From Micrococcales bacterium (lineage in GTDB: Bacteria > Actinomycetota > Actinomycetes > Actinomycetales > Dermatophilaceae): a stretch of DNA of 64,000 nt. The position numbers and the translations under genes were made by a program. The notes under the pieces were generated by a model. That model was not told the DNA's origin and ran no database searches. It saw only the letters and a list, made by a program, of their open reading frames with translations. Location of the stretch: positions 140,575-204,574 of the forward strand of contig JAJTBD010000004.1 in the NCBI GenBank assembly GCA_021287075.1, written 5' to 3'. Numbering within the stretch: position 1 is the stretch's first letter; the number at the start of each line of letters is the position of its first letter. Positions 40,328 through 49,840 of the stretch are shown in pieces.

Positions 40328-41788
40328 TCACTCCGGGATGTACTGCCAGCCCGGCAGGGCCTTGGCCTTGTAGATGAACAGGTGGTGGAGGGAGTACTTC
40401 ACCCAGTGGCCGAAGAGGCCGATGTCGCCGCGGGTGCCCTTGAAGTCGCGCCCGCCCGACCCGGGATAGCGCTGGTAGTCGGGCACGACGGGGAACATCG
40501 ACATCGCGGCGGCCGAGCCCTCGCGCATGCCCGTGCCGGCGGAGGCCACACAGGCAGCGCCGATCTTGGCGAGCGAGGCCTTGTGCACCGCGGCCGGCTG
40601 GCCGTTGATGCGGTCGCGGATCGTCATCGCCACCGTCTTGCCCATGATCCCCGAGGGCATTCCGGTGCGCGGGGGCGCCGGAGCGATCATGGTGCCGTTG
40701 CGGGTCTTCTGCGGCCGCGAGATCTGGTGCGGCGGCGCGAAGGCGATGCCGACGGCGAAGACATTGGGCCGCCCGGGGACCTCATAGGTCTCGGGCCAGT
40801 CCTCCGCCCGCCACTCCTCATAGGGCTTGGGGGTGTAGTCGGCGTCGACCTTCATGAAGCCGGCCGGGTTGAACATCGTCTCGGAGATGTCATTGCCTGC
40901 CCGGTCATAGGCCTTGAGGTCCACGCCACCGAAGGGAGGCAGCAGCATCGCGAAGTCGAAGGGCTGCTCGTGCATCTCGCCGTCGAGCGTCTCGTAGTGC
41001 ACGACGCCCGGGTCGACCTTGTGCACGTGCGCGCCCAGGATCGAGTGGACGCCGCGCTCGGTGAACAGCGACTCCGTCCACATGCGGGAGGACTGCTGGT
41101 AGCCGCGCTGGCTGAACAGCATCCCGTCGACGCCGAAGTCGCCGAGCTGCGCCTCGTTGGTCAGATAGATCAGCTCGGCCTTGTCGCGGACGCCGGCCTC
41201 CTTGAGCTCGTGGTCGACATTGAAGGTGTACTCGAAGGCCGCGCCCTCACAGGTGCAGGTGCCGTGGCCCGTGCCGACGATGAGGGTCTGGCGCTCGCCC
41301 CTCTTCATCCGCTCGATCGAGGCCCTGAGCGCCGCGGACGCCTCGACCGCGTGGTCGGCGGTGCACACCGACACCGAGTTGCCGCCGTGCGGGCCAAGCC
41401 CCTCGGTCGCCTCGAAGCGCAGTTTGGGACCGGTCGCGTTGACCAGGTAGTCGTAGCGCAGCCGCTCCTGCTGGTCCTTGCGCGCGGGATCGGTGTAGAC
41501 GATGTCCACCGCCCCGGTCGGGTCGGTCTCGTCCCCCTCCGGACGGACCGCCACCGCCTTGGCCTGCCGGAAGTCGATGCCCTTGCGCCTGTAGATGGGT
41601 GCGAGCGGGAAGACGACGTCCTTCTTGGACATCACGCCCACGCCGACCCAGATGTTGGACGGGATCCAGTTCCACTGGGAGTTGGGCGACACGACAGTGA
41701 TCGTGTGCTCCCGCCCGATCATGCGGCGCAGGTGGAGGGCCGCCGTGTGTCCGGCCACCCCTGCGCCGAGGATGACGACCCGAGCCAT
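40328..41788 (-). CDS. Sulfide:quinone oxidoreductase-like FAD protein
   Basis: A 486-residue disulfide-reductase-fold flavoprotein. The FAD-binding VVILGAGVAGHTAALHLRRM starts at residue 3, then NSQWNWIPSNIWVGVGVMSK, the second nucleotide motif LIVGTGHGTCTCEGAAFEYT with a pair of Cys, and GMPSGIMGKTVAMTIRDRIN near the C-terminal end. The Cys placement resembles SQR/FCSD relatives, which oxidise sulfide and pass electrons to quinone. ATG at 41788 has GGAGG five bases before it; 41791 also fits. A CsoR/CstR-like palindrome lies in the divergent gap, consistent with sulfur-responsive control. Substrate is inferred. Confidence 0.8.
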   Translation of the reverse strand: MARVVILGAGVAGHTAALHLRRMIGREHTITVVSPNSQWNWIPSNIWVGVGVMSKKDVVFPLAPIYRRKGIDFRQAKAVAVRPEGDETDPTGAVDIVYTDPARKDQQERLRYDYLVNATGPKLRFEATEGLGPHGGNSVSVCTADHAVEASAALRASIERMKRGERQTLIVGTGHGTCTCEGAAFEYTFNVDHELKEAGVRDKAELIYLTNEAQLGDFGVDGMLFSQRGYQQSSRMWTESLFTERGVHSILGAHVHKVDPGVVHYETLDGEMHEQPFDFAMLLPPFGGVDLKAYDRAGNDISETMFNPAGFMKVDADYTPKPYEEWRAEDWPETYEVPGRPNVFAVGIAFAPPHQISRPQKTRNGTMIAPAPPRTGMPSGIMGKTVAMTIRDRINGQPAAVHKASLAKIGAACVASAGTGMREGSAAAMSMFPVVPDYQRYPGSGGRDFKGTRGDIGLFGHWVKYSLHHLFIYKAKALPGWQYIPE

Positions 41789-41842
41789 CATGACCTCCTG
41801 GTGAGTATGCCGCGGGGCACCGGCCGGTGTCCCGCACCCAGG

Positions 41843-41896
41843 GTGTCGCCGCAGCGACACTGCCGGACCCTTTTCAGGGTATACCCGGGGGGGCAT
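41843..41896. promoter_or_regulatory. Divergent control region: hairpin and CsoR/CstR-like site
   Basis: GTGTCGC (41843-41849) and GCGACAC (41854-41860) form a perfect short hairpin. ATACCCGGGGGGGCAT (41881-41896), within GGGTATACCC at 41877-41886, has the ATA-CCC-GGG pattern of CsoR/CstR-family operators. It sits between the SQR-like gene and the AmmeMemoRadiSam operon. Regulation by a copper- or persulfide-sensing CsoR-family protein is inferred; no such regulator is encoded in the window. Confidence 0.45.
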
Positions 41897-42000
41897 TTTT
41901 GGCCGAGGCTTTCCGCGGACGTCTATCCGGTCACGAGCGCCCCCGCGGGGAGCCCGATCGGCATACAGTGAAAGCGTCGCCAACTCAGGGAGGCGCACTG

Positions 42001-42811
42001 ATGGCTCACACCCGCCCACCGGCAGTGGCAGGCCTCTTCTATCCGGGTGAGGCAACCGCCCTCCCAGTCGCTCGTCGACGAGCAGCTCGCGATCGCCCGC
42101 GCCGAGCTCGTCGAGCGCGGCCCCCGGGAGGGCTGGCCCAAGGCGCTGATCCTCCCGCATGCCGGCCTGGTCTACAGCGGCACCACCGCCGCCCTCGGGT
42201 ATGCCCTCCTCGCCCGAGGTGCCGGCACGGTCTCGCGGGTGCTGCTGCTCGGTCCCACCCACCGCGTCTACGTCCAGGGCGTGGCCACCGCAGGAGCCGA
42301 CTGCTTCGAGACGCCCCTCGGTCTCGTGGCCACCCCCACGCCCGAGGAGATCTCCGTCCGAAGCGGCGTGCTCGAACGCCCGGATGTCCACGCCGAGGAG
42401 CACTCGCTCGAGGTGCATCTGCCCTTCATCCAGACGGTGCTCCCCGGGGCCGAGGTGGTCCCGCTCGCCGTCGGCCACGTCGCGCCGGAGGCGATCTGCC
42501 GCTCGATCGGTGCGCTCTGGGACGGCGAGGAGACCGCCGTCGTCGTCAGCTCCGACCTCTCGCACTACCACCCCTATCCCGACGCCCAGCGGCGCGATGC
42601 GGCCACGATCCGGCAGATCCTCGACCTGTCGGGGCCGCTCGAGCCCGACCAGGCCTGTGGCGCCTATCCCGTCAACGGTCTGCTCATGTGCGCCGCCCGG
42701 CACGGCCTGCGGGCGGACCTGCTCGGGTCCTGCAACTCCGGTGACACTGCCGGCCGCAGGGACCGCGTCGTGGGGTATGCCGCGATCGCCTTCTGGGAGG
42801 ACCAGCCATGA
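42001..42811 (+). CDS. amrB: AmmeMemoRadiSam system protein B (MEMO1-like), frameshifted N-terminus
   Basis: MEMO1-family protein of about 268 residues. The ATG at 42001 has GGGAGG and begins MAHTRPPAVAGLFYPGEATA, the classical MEMO start. About 20 codons later the frame jumps by one base: from 42047 the neighbouring frame gives SLVDEQLAIARAELVERGPR and everything after, with LILPHAGLVYSGTTAALGYA, EEHSLEVHLPFIQTVLPG, SSDLSHYHPYPDAQRRD and CGAYPVNGLLMC holding the metal-site residues. An extra C in the run at about 42062 explains it. Either a sequencing error or a GTG start at 42047 giving a slightly short protein. It overlaps the AMMECR1 gene (ATGA). Confidence 0.85.
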
Positions 42812-43385
42812 GCGCAGCCGCCGCATCCCCGCCGGGCCTGCCCGCACAGGCCGGCCCCACCCTCCTCGCCCTGGCCCGGGGTGCCATCGCCGACCGGCTC
42901 GGCGCCGACGCCCCGCTGGCCGACGACCTCGGGACCTGGCTCGACGAGCCGGGCGCCACCTTTGTCACCCTCACCCGCGATGCGCACCTGCGCGGCTGCA
43001 TCGGCTCGCTCCAGGCCCGCCGCTCGCTCCGGGAGGACGTGCGCGACAACGCGGTCGCGGCGGCCACGCGCGACCCCCGCTTCCCACCTCTGCACGCCGA
43101 CGAGCTGCGCGGCATCCGCGTCGAGGTCTCGCTCCTGTCGCCGGCCGTCCCGCTCGAGGTGGAGACCGAGGAGCAGGCCGTGCGCGCTCTGCACCAGGGC
43201 GTGGACGGCGTTGTCCTGCAGGCGGGCTCGCACCGGGCCACCTATCTGCCGCAGGTGTGGCGGCAGCTGCCCGACCCGCGCGACTTCCTCGCCTCGCTGC
43301 GGCGCAAGGCCGGCCTCGGGCCGGAGCGTCGCGACGGCGAGCGGCTGGCGATCTACACGGTGACCTCCTGGCACGAGGAGGAGTG

Positions 43386-43386
<1 letters not shown>
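42808..43386 (+). CDS. amrA: AmmeMemoRadiSam system protein A (AMMECR1 domain)
   Basis: A 192-residue AMMECR1-family protein. The signature LRGCIGSLQARRSLREDVRD, with the LRGCIG hexapeptide, and DPRFPPLHADELRGIRVEVS are typical. The MEMO gene lies upstream with an ATGA overlap and the radical SAM gene downstream with a TGATG overlap, so the three form one operon. The biochemical step carried out by the trio is not established to my knowledge. Confidence 0.93.
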
Positions 43387-44447
<1,061 letters not shown>

Positions 44448-44502
44448 GCGCCGAGGACCCCGCGGCCGCCCGGCTGTGGGACGTCCGCGGGGTCCTCGGC
44501 GC
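44448..44502. terminator. Strong bidirectional terminator
   Basis: Perfect 18-bp arms GCGCCGAGGACCCCGCGG (44448-44465) and CCGCGGGGTCCTCGGCGC (44485-44502) with a 19-base loop, starting at the first base after the amrS stop and facing the end of the convergent PepSY-type gene. Confidence 0.75.
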
Positions 44503-44531
44503 GAGCTGTGCTCTCGCGGAGGGGATCCGGC

Positions 44532-45545
44532 TCAGATCACGACATAGGAGGCGTTGGCGGCCGTGCCGTTGTTGGCATCGGACGGGTTGGTGCTCGACGT
44601 GCCGCCCTGCTGGCCCTGCTGACCGGACTGGCCCTGCTCGCCCTGCTGGTCGCCGCCGCGCATGCCGTGGCCGCCACCGGGGCCACCCGGACCGCCTGTG
44701 CGGACCTCGATGGTCTTCAGGTCCTTGGAGACCTCGACCATGACCTGGGCGCCGGCCTTGGTGCCGTGCACGTCATAGGAGCCGTCGGCGTCCTTCTGCA
44801 CGGAGGTGACGGTGACGGCCGAGTCCTTGGCCTTGACCGCGTCCTTGACCTTCGTCAGCTCGGCGCCGGTGACGGCGGTGTGGGTATGGCCCGCTCCGCC
44901 CTTGTCCATGCCGGTGCGCACGTTGGTGATCTTGAAGTCCTTGTCGAGCGTGACGCCCGCGCGGGTGCCGTCGCTCTTGGCGGCCATCGCGCGATAGGTG
45001 CCGTCGGTCAGCTTCATCGCGCGCTCGACGGTCAGGGTCGAGTCCTTGGCCTTGACGGCGGCCTTGATCTTGTCGAGGTTGGCGCCGGTCACCTCGGTGC
45101 CCTGCTGCATGCCACCGTGTCCACCGCGGCCACCGCCGCCCGGACCGCCGGTGCGGACCTCGATGGTCTTCAGGTCCTTGGAGGCCTCGACCATGACCTG
45201 GGCACCGGCCTTGGTGCCCATGACGTCATAGGAGCCGTCGGGGTCCTTCTGCACGCTGGTGACCGTGACGGCCGAGTCCTTGGCCTTGACCGCGGCCGTG
45301 ACCTTGGCGAGTTCGTCGCCGGTGACCTGGGTGTGCGAGTGCCCGGCCATCCCGCCGCGCTGCCCATCGCCCTGCTGGCCGTTGGGGCCGCCCTGCTGGT
45401 TGCCATAGCCGGGCACCGAGTAGCCGGTGGCGCCCTGCTGCTGCTGGGTGTCGGCGTTGGCCAGGGACGCGGCCGTGAAGGCCATCGCGCCCGCGGCGGC
45501 CACCGCCGCGGCGCCGGTGATGATCGTCGTCTGTGTCTTTGCCAT
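44532..45545 (-). CDS. Secreted protein with three PepSY-like repeats
   Basis: A 337-residue exported protein. A signal peptide (MAKTQTTIITGAAAVAAAGA, then MAFTAASLANA) is followed by a Gln/Gly-rich linker and three repeats of about 60 residues: VTGDELAKVTAAVKAKDSAV, VTGANLDKIKAAVKAKDSTL and VTGAELTKVKDAVKAKDSAV. Each continues with a PepSY-like beta segment (for example KDPDGSYDVMGTKAGAQVMV). Repeats 1 and 3 are nearly identical even at DNA level (44698-44849 and 45151-45302). Spacers are Gly/His/Met-rich (MAGHSHTQ, GHGMRGGDQQ), suggesting metal binding. AAGGAG precedes the ATG. Function unknown. Confidence 0.82.
   Translation of the reverse strand: MAKTQTTIITGAAAVAAAGAMAFTAASLANADTQQQQGATGYSVPGYGNQQGGPNGQQGDGQRGGMAGHSHTQVTGDELAKVTAAVKAKDSAVTVTSVQKDPDGSYDVMGTKAGAQVMVEASKDLKTIEVRTGGPGGGGRGGHGGMQQGTEVTGANLDKIKAAVKAKDSTLTVERAMKLTDGTYRAMAAKSDGTRAGVTLDKDFKITNVRTGMDKGGAGHTHTAVTGAELTKVKDAVKAKDSAVTVTSVQKDADGSYDVHGTKAGAQVMVEVSKDLKTIEVRTGGPGGPGGGHGMRGGDQQGEQGQSGQQGQQGGTSSTNPSDANNGTAANASYVVI
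44698..45302. repeat. About 150-bp in-gene duplication, 453-base offset
   Basis: Segments 44698-44849 and 45151-45302 match over about 150 bases with roughly ten differences. They encode the first and third PepSY-like repeats of the same secreted protein. The middle repeat is much more diverged, pointing to a recent duplication or gene conversion. Confidence 0.75.
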
Positions 45546-45664
45546 GGTGTTGCTCCTTGGAGGGGATCGAACTTCCTCCACTGTGGGAGCCGAACCTGTG
45601 GCGCAGATAAGAACGGGATAAGTGTTGGGCAGCAGTGCGCGCCGCGGGAGGTGAGCCCCATCAC

Positions 45665-45688
45665 GGGGTATGCCGCGCGGCATACCCC
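45665..45688. repeat. 24-bp perfect palindrome of GTATGCC words
   Basis: GGGGTATGCCGC joined head to head with GCGGCATACCCC, upstream of the PepSY-type gene and beyond the metzincin terminator. It is the shortest full pairing of the over-represented heptamer in the window. Confidence 0.8.
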
Positions 45689-45699
45689 TCTCGGACGCA

Positions 45700-45742
45700 C
45701 GAGACCCGCCCGGCGCTGGAGGAGCGCGTCGGGCGGGTCTCG
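45700..45742. terminator. Terminator of the metalloprotease gene
   Basis: Perfect 13-bp arms CGAGACCCGCCCG (45700-45712) and CGGGCGGGTCTCG (45730-45742) with a 17-base loop, 35 bases beyond the protease stop. Confidence 0.7.
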
Positions 45743-45777
45743 CCCCGGGGGTCACCCGGGGGACGGCGACGAGGGGG

Positions 45778-46587
45778 TCAGCTGCCGTAGAGCGCCTGGA
45801 CCCCTGCCCGGTCGGTGCTGGTCATCGACAGGTCGTCGGAGGAGCCGTTGCACTGGGGGTAGTGCATGATCGAGGAGCTGTCGTAGGCGGTCAGCGGGCG
45901 CCAGTTGTTGTCCTCGAAGCAGGTGCCGGCCTCGGGGCGGGTGTGCTCGTGACGGAAGCCGAGGGTGTGGCCGAGCTCGTGGCCGAGGATGTTCTGCGGG
46001 GTCCAGGAGCCGGAGTTGAAGAGCGACTTGGTCACGACCAGCACGTTGCGTCCCGACTTCGGCGTGCTGGGGAAGAAGGCGCGGGCGATGTACTGCGTGC
46101 TCTTGGACGGCTCGACCGAGAAGACGACATTGGAGTTGCGCACGGTGCAGGAGCCGTTCTGGCTGGGCACATAGACGAAGTTGACCTTGGAGGAGGCGGC
46201 CTCCCACAGCGCGGCGCCATCGGCGACGGCCTGGGCGACCCGGGCCTGGTCGGCACCGAACTTGGTCGAGACGCAGTAGGTCAGGTTGGCGACCTGGCTC
46301 GCCGACCACTTGTCGTCGCGGCCGCTGACGGTGTTGACCACGAGCCGGTCTGTGGAGGTCTGCTTGGGCGCGGCCACCATGGAGTCATAGAAGGAGCGCA
46401 GCTCGCCGTTGGTGCGCACGGGCTCGTCACCGTTGACGATGTACTGGGTGTCGGCGTCCTGGTAGGTCGCGGCCTGGAACTGCTTGTAGGTCGGCACCTC
46501 ACCGGTGGCAGCGACGGCGACGGTGGCGGACGACGCGACGAGAGCGATGGCGGTGGCGCTCACTGCGCGAATCATGGTGCGGGACAT
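45778..46587 (-). CDS. Secreted metzincin-type zinc protease
   Basis: A 269-residue exported protease. Signal peptide MSRTMIRAVSATAIALVASS with a cut near AVAA-TG. The zinc motif is ILGHELGHTLGFRHEHTRPE (HExxHxxGFxHE), with the Met-turn SSIMHYPQC downstream, as in matrixin/metzincin and M57-like families. The N-terminal 100 residues look like a propeptide. Two Cys in TYCVSTKF and GSCTVRNS and two more in GTCFEDNNW and HYPQCNGS may form disulfides. AGGAG precedes the ATG at good distance. Likely a secreted nutritional or wall-associated protease. Confidence 0.9.
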   Translation of the reverse strand: MSRTMIRAVSATAIALVASSATVAVAATGEVPTYKQFQAATYQDADTQYIVNGDEPVRTNGELRSFYDSMVAAPKQTSTDRLVVNTVSGRDDKWSASQVANLTYCVSTKFGADQARVAQAVADGAALWEAASSKVNFVYVPSQNGSCTVRNSNVVFSVEPSKSTQYIARAFFPSTPKSGRNVLVVTKSLFNSGSWTPQNILGHELGHTLGFRHEHTRPEAGTCFEDNNWRPLTAYDSSSIMHYPQCNGSSDDLSMTSTDRAGVQALYGS

Positions 46588-46715
46588 GGGGACTCCTCCA
46601 GCTGGTCAACACGCGACGGTATGCCGCGGGGGCCCACGCTAGGTCGGAGAAGGTCAGGCGATCACCCGAGAATGGTCAGCGGACAGTCAAGATTTGCCCA
46701 GGACTTGGCCTGCCC

Positions 46716-47207
46716 TCAGCGCTTGTAGAGCACCTCGAAACGCTCGAGCACGACAGGCATGTCGGCGCTGAACTCCCGCTCGTGGGAGGCGTGCTCACGG
46801 AAGAACCCCTCGTGGATGCGCCGCCATGACTCCAGGCTGCGGTCGTCCTCGCCCTCCAGCCAGGCGTGCTCGGCGGGCACCTGGTCGAAGGGCAGCACCT
46901 GCACGTCGGTGACCCGGATCAGGGCACGGGGATGCCCGGCCCCGTCGAGGATGATCGAGAGGTCGCCGCGCTCGGGCAGCGCCTCGTCCTCGGCCTCGTA
47001 GTCCCACAGCGCGCCGGCCGTGGCGGTCTTGGTGCCGTCGAGGACGAGGGCGAGCAGACCGTCGGCCTGCTCCGGGGTCGCGCCGAAGGACCAGGCGGGC
47101 GGCTGGAGCGACTCGTGCACGGTCGGCCCGGTATAGAAGCCGGTGCGGTTGAGGTGGCCGCGCACCCGCGCGTCTCCCCAGAAGGCGTCGATCTCGTGCT
47201 GGTCCAT
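46716..47207 (-). CDS. ASCH-domain protein
   Basis: A 163-residue ASCH/PUA-like protein. Signature segments are DAFWGDARVRGHLNR, LLALVLDGTKTATAGALWDY, LPERGDLSIILDGAGHPRAL and HEREFSADMPVVLERFEVLY. ASCH domains bind RNA or nucleotides; some have amidohydrolase activity on modified cytidine. The biological substrate here is unknown. It reads the same way as the GNAT gene, which lies 41 bases away. Confidence 0.88.
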   Translation of the reverse strand: MDQHEIDAFWGDARVRGHLNRTGFYTGPTVHESLQPPAWSFGATPEQADGLLALVLDGTKTATAGALWDYEAEDEALPERGDLSIILDGAGHPRALIRVTDVQVLPFDQVPAEHAWLEGEDDRSLESWRRIHEGFFREHASHEREFSADMPVVLERFEVLYKR

Positions 47208-47248
47208 GACCTGACGCTACCCGCTGACGCCGATGTCGCCCCGGATCC

Positions 47249-47992
47249 TCATGACGAGGCCTCTCCCTCACGCGTGAGGAGCGCCGCGGCGGTCAGCTCG
47301 GACAGGCGCTCGCTCTGCGCGGCCCCCTCAGCGCCGGCGAGCCAGCGCTCATAGGCCGGCCGCAGCGCCTGCCAGTCGCCGTCGGTCATGGCATACCAGG
47401 CGGTGTCGCGGTTGCGCCCCTTGTAGAGCGTCGCCTGCCGCCACGTCCCCTCATAGGTGAAGCCGAGCCGCACGGCCGCGGCGCGCGAGGGCGCGTTGAG
47501 GTCATCGCACTTCCACTCATAGCGCCGGTAGCCGAGCTCGTCGATGGCGTGCCTGGCCATCAGATACATCGCCTCGGTCGCGCCCGTGGTGCGCGCCAGC
47601 CGGGGGCCGAAGACGATGTGCCCGACCTCGATGGCGCCGATGCCCGGGACGATCCGCAGGTATTCGGCCATCCCGACCGCCGCTCCGGAGGACTGCTCAA
47701 CGATCGCCAGCGGCACGACATCGGGGTCCTGCGCGAGCACCTCGAGGTATGCCGCGAGCTCGCCCTCGCTGCCGAACGGCCCGGCGGGCATGTAGGTCCA
47801 GTCGGCGTCGCTCCCGGGGCCGCACGTCGCGGCGAACAGGTCGGCCACGTGCTGCGGGCCGAGGCGCTCCAGCCGCACGGTCGTGCCGTGCAGGACGTCA
47901 GGATCGGGCAGCGGGCGGGGTGTCCATCCCTCGACGTCGGCGCCCACGGGCTGGCCATGCTCGTTGAGGCGGGCGTGCGCGGCATACGGCAT
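47249..47992 (-). CDS. GNAT-family acetyltransferase (RimJ/RimL type)
   Basis: A 247-residue protein of the RimJ/RimL-like GNAT group: TVRLERLGPQHVADLFAAT, AIVEQSSGAAVGMAEYLRIV, IEVGHIVFGPRLARTTGATE, LGYRRYEWKCDDLNAPSRAA and RLGFTYEGTWRQATLYKGRN. This pattern is common in actinobacterial paralogues that acetylate small amines or ribosomal proteins; no substrate can be assigned. The acetyl-CoA loop reads RLARTTGATEAM rather than the textbook RGxG. Confidence 0.88.
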   Translation of the reverse strand: MPYAAHARLNEHGQPVGADVEGWTPRPLPDPDVLHGTTVRLERLGPQHVADLFAATCGPGSDADWTYMPAGPFGSEGELAAYLEVLAQDPDVVPLAIVEQSSGAAVGMAEYLRIVPGIGAIEVGHIVFGPRLARTTGATEAMYLMARHAIDELGYRRYEWKCDDLNAPSRAAAVRLGFTYEGTWRQATLYKGRNRDTAWYAMTDGDWQALRPAYERWLAGAEGAAQSERLSELTAAALLTREGEASS

Positions 47993-48012
47993 GGGTCAAT
48001 CCCAGCACACGC

Positions 48013-48858
48013 TCAGGAGCGGCGGCCCTGCGGGGAGACCGGTCCCTTGGCGTAGTCGAGGGTCACGAGTCCGACGCGAAATCTGGCGACGTCCTCGGCC
48101 AGCCAGTCGGTGTGGTCGTTGCGCGCCCCGGTGAGGTCCTTGAAGTAGGGCGAGCTGTTGGCGGAGGCGTGCCCGATGACCCGGGTATCGGGGATGGCGT
48201 ACTGCGCCATCAGCTGGCGGACCAGCGCCCGGCCCGCCTCGACCTGGGCGGTGCGGGCGAGGATCTGCTGGTCGGCCCAGTGCGAGCCGTTGCCGTAGGA
48301 GGACTGCACGAACTCGATCGCGATCGCCACGTGGTTGAGCCCGATCGTGTGCCGGCACATCGTCGAGGTCGGGACGATGCCGTGGACGACGCCGGCCTTG
48401 TCGATGATGTAGTGCGAGCAGACGTTGGGATACTCGCCGCCGTTGGGGATGTTCTGGGCGAAGTAGCCGCGCACCGAGCTCCAGCTGTCGTTCTCGGTGA
48501 AGTGCAGGACGATCGTCTTCGGCGACAGCCGCCAGGTGTAGGTGCCGTAGCGGCGCTGGGCGTAGGCCGCCATCTGGGCCTTGCGCGTGTCGGAGTAGGG
48601 GATCCAGTCGGGGCTGACGGTGACGGTGGTCAGGGCCTGCGCGCCGGGGGCGAGCGAGGTCGCGTCAGGCGCTGAGGTGGCCGAGGTGGCGGCGCCGGAC
48701 GATGTCGGGCTGGAGGTCGGGCGCGGACCGGCGCTCGTCGAGGCGCTCTGGTCGGGACCGGTGGCCGTGCCGCACGCGGCGGCCGCGACCAGCACCGTGG
48801 CCAGACCGGTGGCCGTGATGGCCCTGCGGACGCCGTCGCCCAGGCTGCCCCTGCTCAT
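48013..48858 (-). CDS. N-acetylmuramoyl-L-alanine amidase lipoprotein
   Basis: A 281-residue predicted lipoprotein. The signal RRAITATGLATVLVAAAACG ends with Cys at the lipobox; a Ser/Thr/Ala/Pro linker follows. The amidase_2 domain shows KTIVLHFTENDSWSSVRGYF (first zinc His), CSHYIIDKAGVVHGIVPT, HTIGLNHVAIAIEFVQS and a C-terminal VIGHASANSSPYFK where the last zinc His and the catalytic Lys-like region sit. It probably remodels peptidoglycan outside the membrane. Start at 48858 is the ATG just before the signal; ATG at 48894 would add 12 residues. Confidence 0.88.
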   Translation of the reverse strand: MSRGSLGDGVRRAITATGLATVLVAAAACGTATGPDQSASTSAGPRPTSSPTSSGAATSATSAPDATSLAPGAQALTTVTVSPDWIPYSDTRKAQMAAYAQRRYGTYTWRLSPKTIVLHFTENDSWSSVRGYFAQNIPNGGEYPNVCSHYIIDKAGVVHGIVPTSTMCRHTIGLNHVAIAIEFVQSSYGNGSHWADQQILARTAQVEAGRALVRQLMAQYAIPDTRVIGHASANSSPYFKDLTGARNDHTDWLAEDVARFRVGLVTLDYAKGPVSPQGRRS

Positions 48859-48943
48859 GGGACCAGTGTCCCGGAGCGCCCGTCCGAGCGCCACCGACTC
48901 CTCGCATTGCCCCTCGGGCCTGCGATGCCGCTAGGTTGGGGGC

Positions 48944-49339
48944 ATGCAGACGGCGGTCCACACCCTGATCTACAGCGACGACCCGGCAGCGACGCGTGCG
49001 TTCTTCCGCGATGTCCTCGAGTTGCCCTTCGTCACCGACGGTGAGGGTGGCGACGACCCGCAGGCGTGGCTGATCTTCGCCTCCGGCCCGAGCGAGATCG
49101 CCGTGCAGCCGACCAGCGACGACTTCGGCGACGACATGGTGCGCGCGCCGCGCCACCACCAGATGAGCCTGATCGTCGCCGACATCGAGGCGGCGACCGC
49201 TGAGATCCGCGAGCGCGGCGGCATACCGCGTGGCCTGCCGACCGACCTGGGCTTCGGCACCGGCGTCGAGGTCGACGTGCCGGGCACCGACCCGATCCTG
49301 ATCTATCAGCCCAAGCACGCGACGACGACGCAGGGCTGA
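48944..49339 (+). CDS. VOC-family glyoxalase-like protein
   Basis: A 131-residue vicinal-oxygen-chelate fold protein: AVHTLIYSDDPAATRAFFRD (first beta-alpha unit), LELPFVTDGEGGDDPQAWLI, HHQMSLIVADIEAATAEIRE and VDVPGTDPILIYQPKH. It may be a dioxygenase or resistance protein; the metal residues are incomplete. It lies 25 bases before a cupin gene in the same direction, so an operon is probable. Confidence 0.87.
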   Translation: MQTAVHTLIYSDDPAATRAFFRDVLELPFVTDGEGGDDPQAWLIFASGPSEIAVQPTSDDFGDDMVRAPRHHQMSLIVADIEAATAEIRERGGIPRGLPTDLGFGTGVEVDVPGTDPILIYQPKHATTTQG

Positions 49340-49363
49340 GACCGCACGACCCAAGGAGACGAC

Positions 49364-49840
49364 ATGTCCGTCACCGACAACGGCCCACAGCCCAACGCCT
49401 TTGACATCGAGAGCGCGACCGTCGACAACACGGCCTATCGCACGGTCGCGTGGAGCGGGAGATATCTCCAGGTCACGCTGATGTCGATCCCGGTCGGGGA
49501 GTCCATCGGTCTGGAGGTGCACCCCGAGACCGACCAGTTCCTGCGGCTTGACGCCGGCAAGGGGCGCTGCGTCATGGGCCCGGCGGAGGAGCGCCTCGAC
49601 TTCGAGCAGGACGTCGAGGACGGCTGGTCGATCCAGGTGCCTGCCGGCATGTGGCACGACGTGATCAACACCGGTGACGAGCCGATGCGGCTGTATGCCG
49701 TGTATGCGCCGGTCCACCACGCCGCCGGCATCGTCCAGGAGACCGCGGCCGACGCCGAGGCCGACGAGGAGTCGGGCCGCGACGAGCCCCCGGAGTGGTC
49801 GGTCCAGCCGGCCCCCGACGCCAAGGACGAGAGCGCCTAG
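49364..49840 (+). CDS. Cupin-domain protein
   Basis: A 158-residue single-cupin protein. The two cupin motifs are GLEVHPETDQFLRLDAGKGR (HxE-like) and IQVPAGMWHDVINTGDEPMR (second His). An acidic disordered tail follows. It reads with the VOC gene. The stop overlaps the end of a convergent small membrane-protein gene by four bases. Confidence 0.87.
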   Translation: MSVTDNGPQPNAFDIESATVDNTAYRTVAWSGRYLQVTLMSIPVGESIGLEVHPETDQFLRLDAGKGRCVMGPAEERLDFEQDVEDGWSIQVPAGMWHDVINTGDEPMRLYAVYAPVHHAAGIVQETAADAEADEESGRDEPPEWSVQPAPDAKDESA

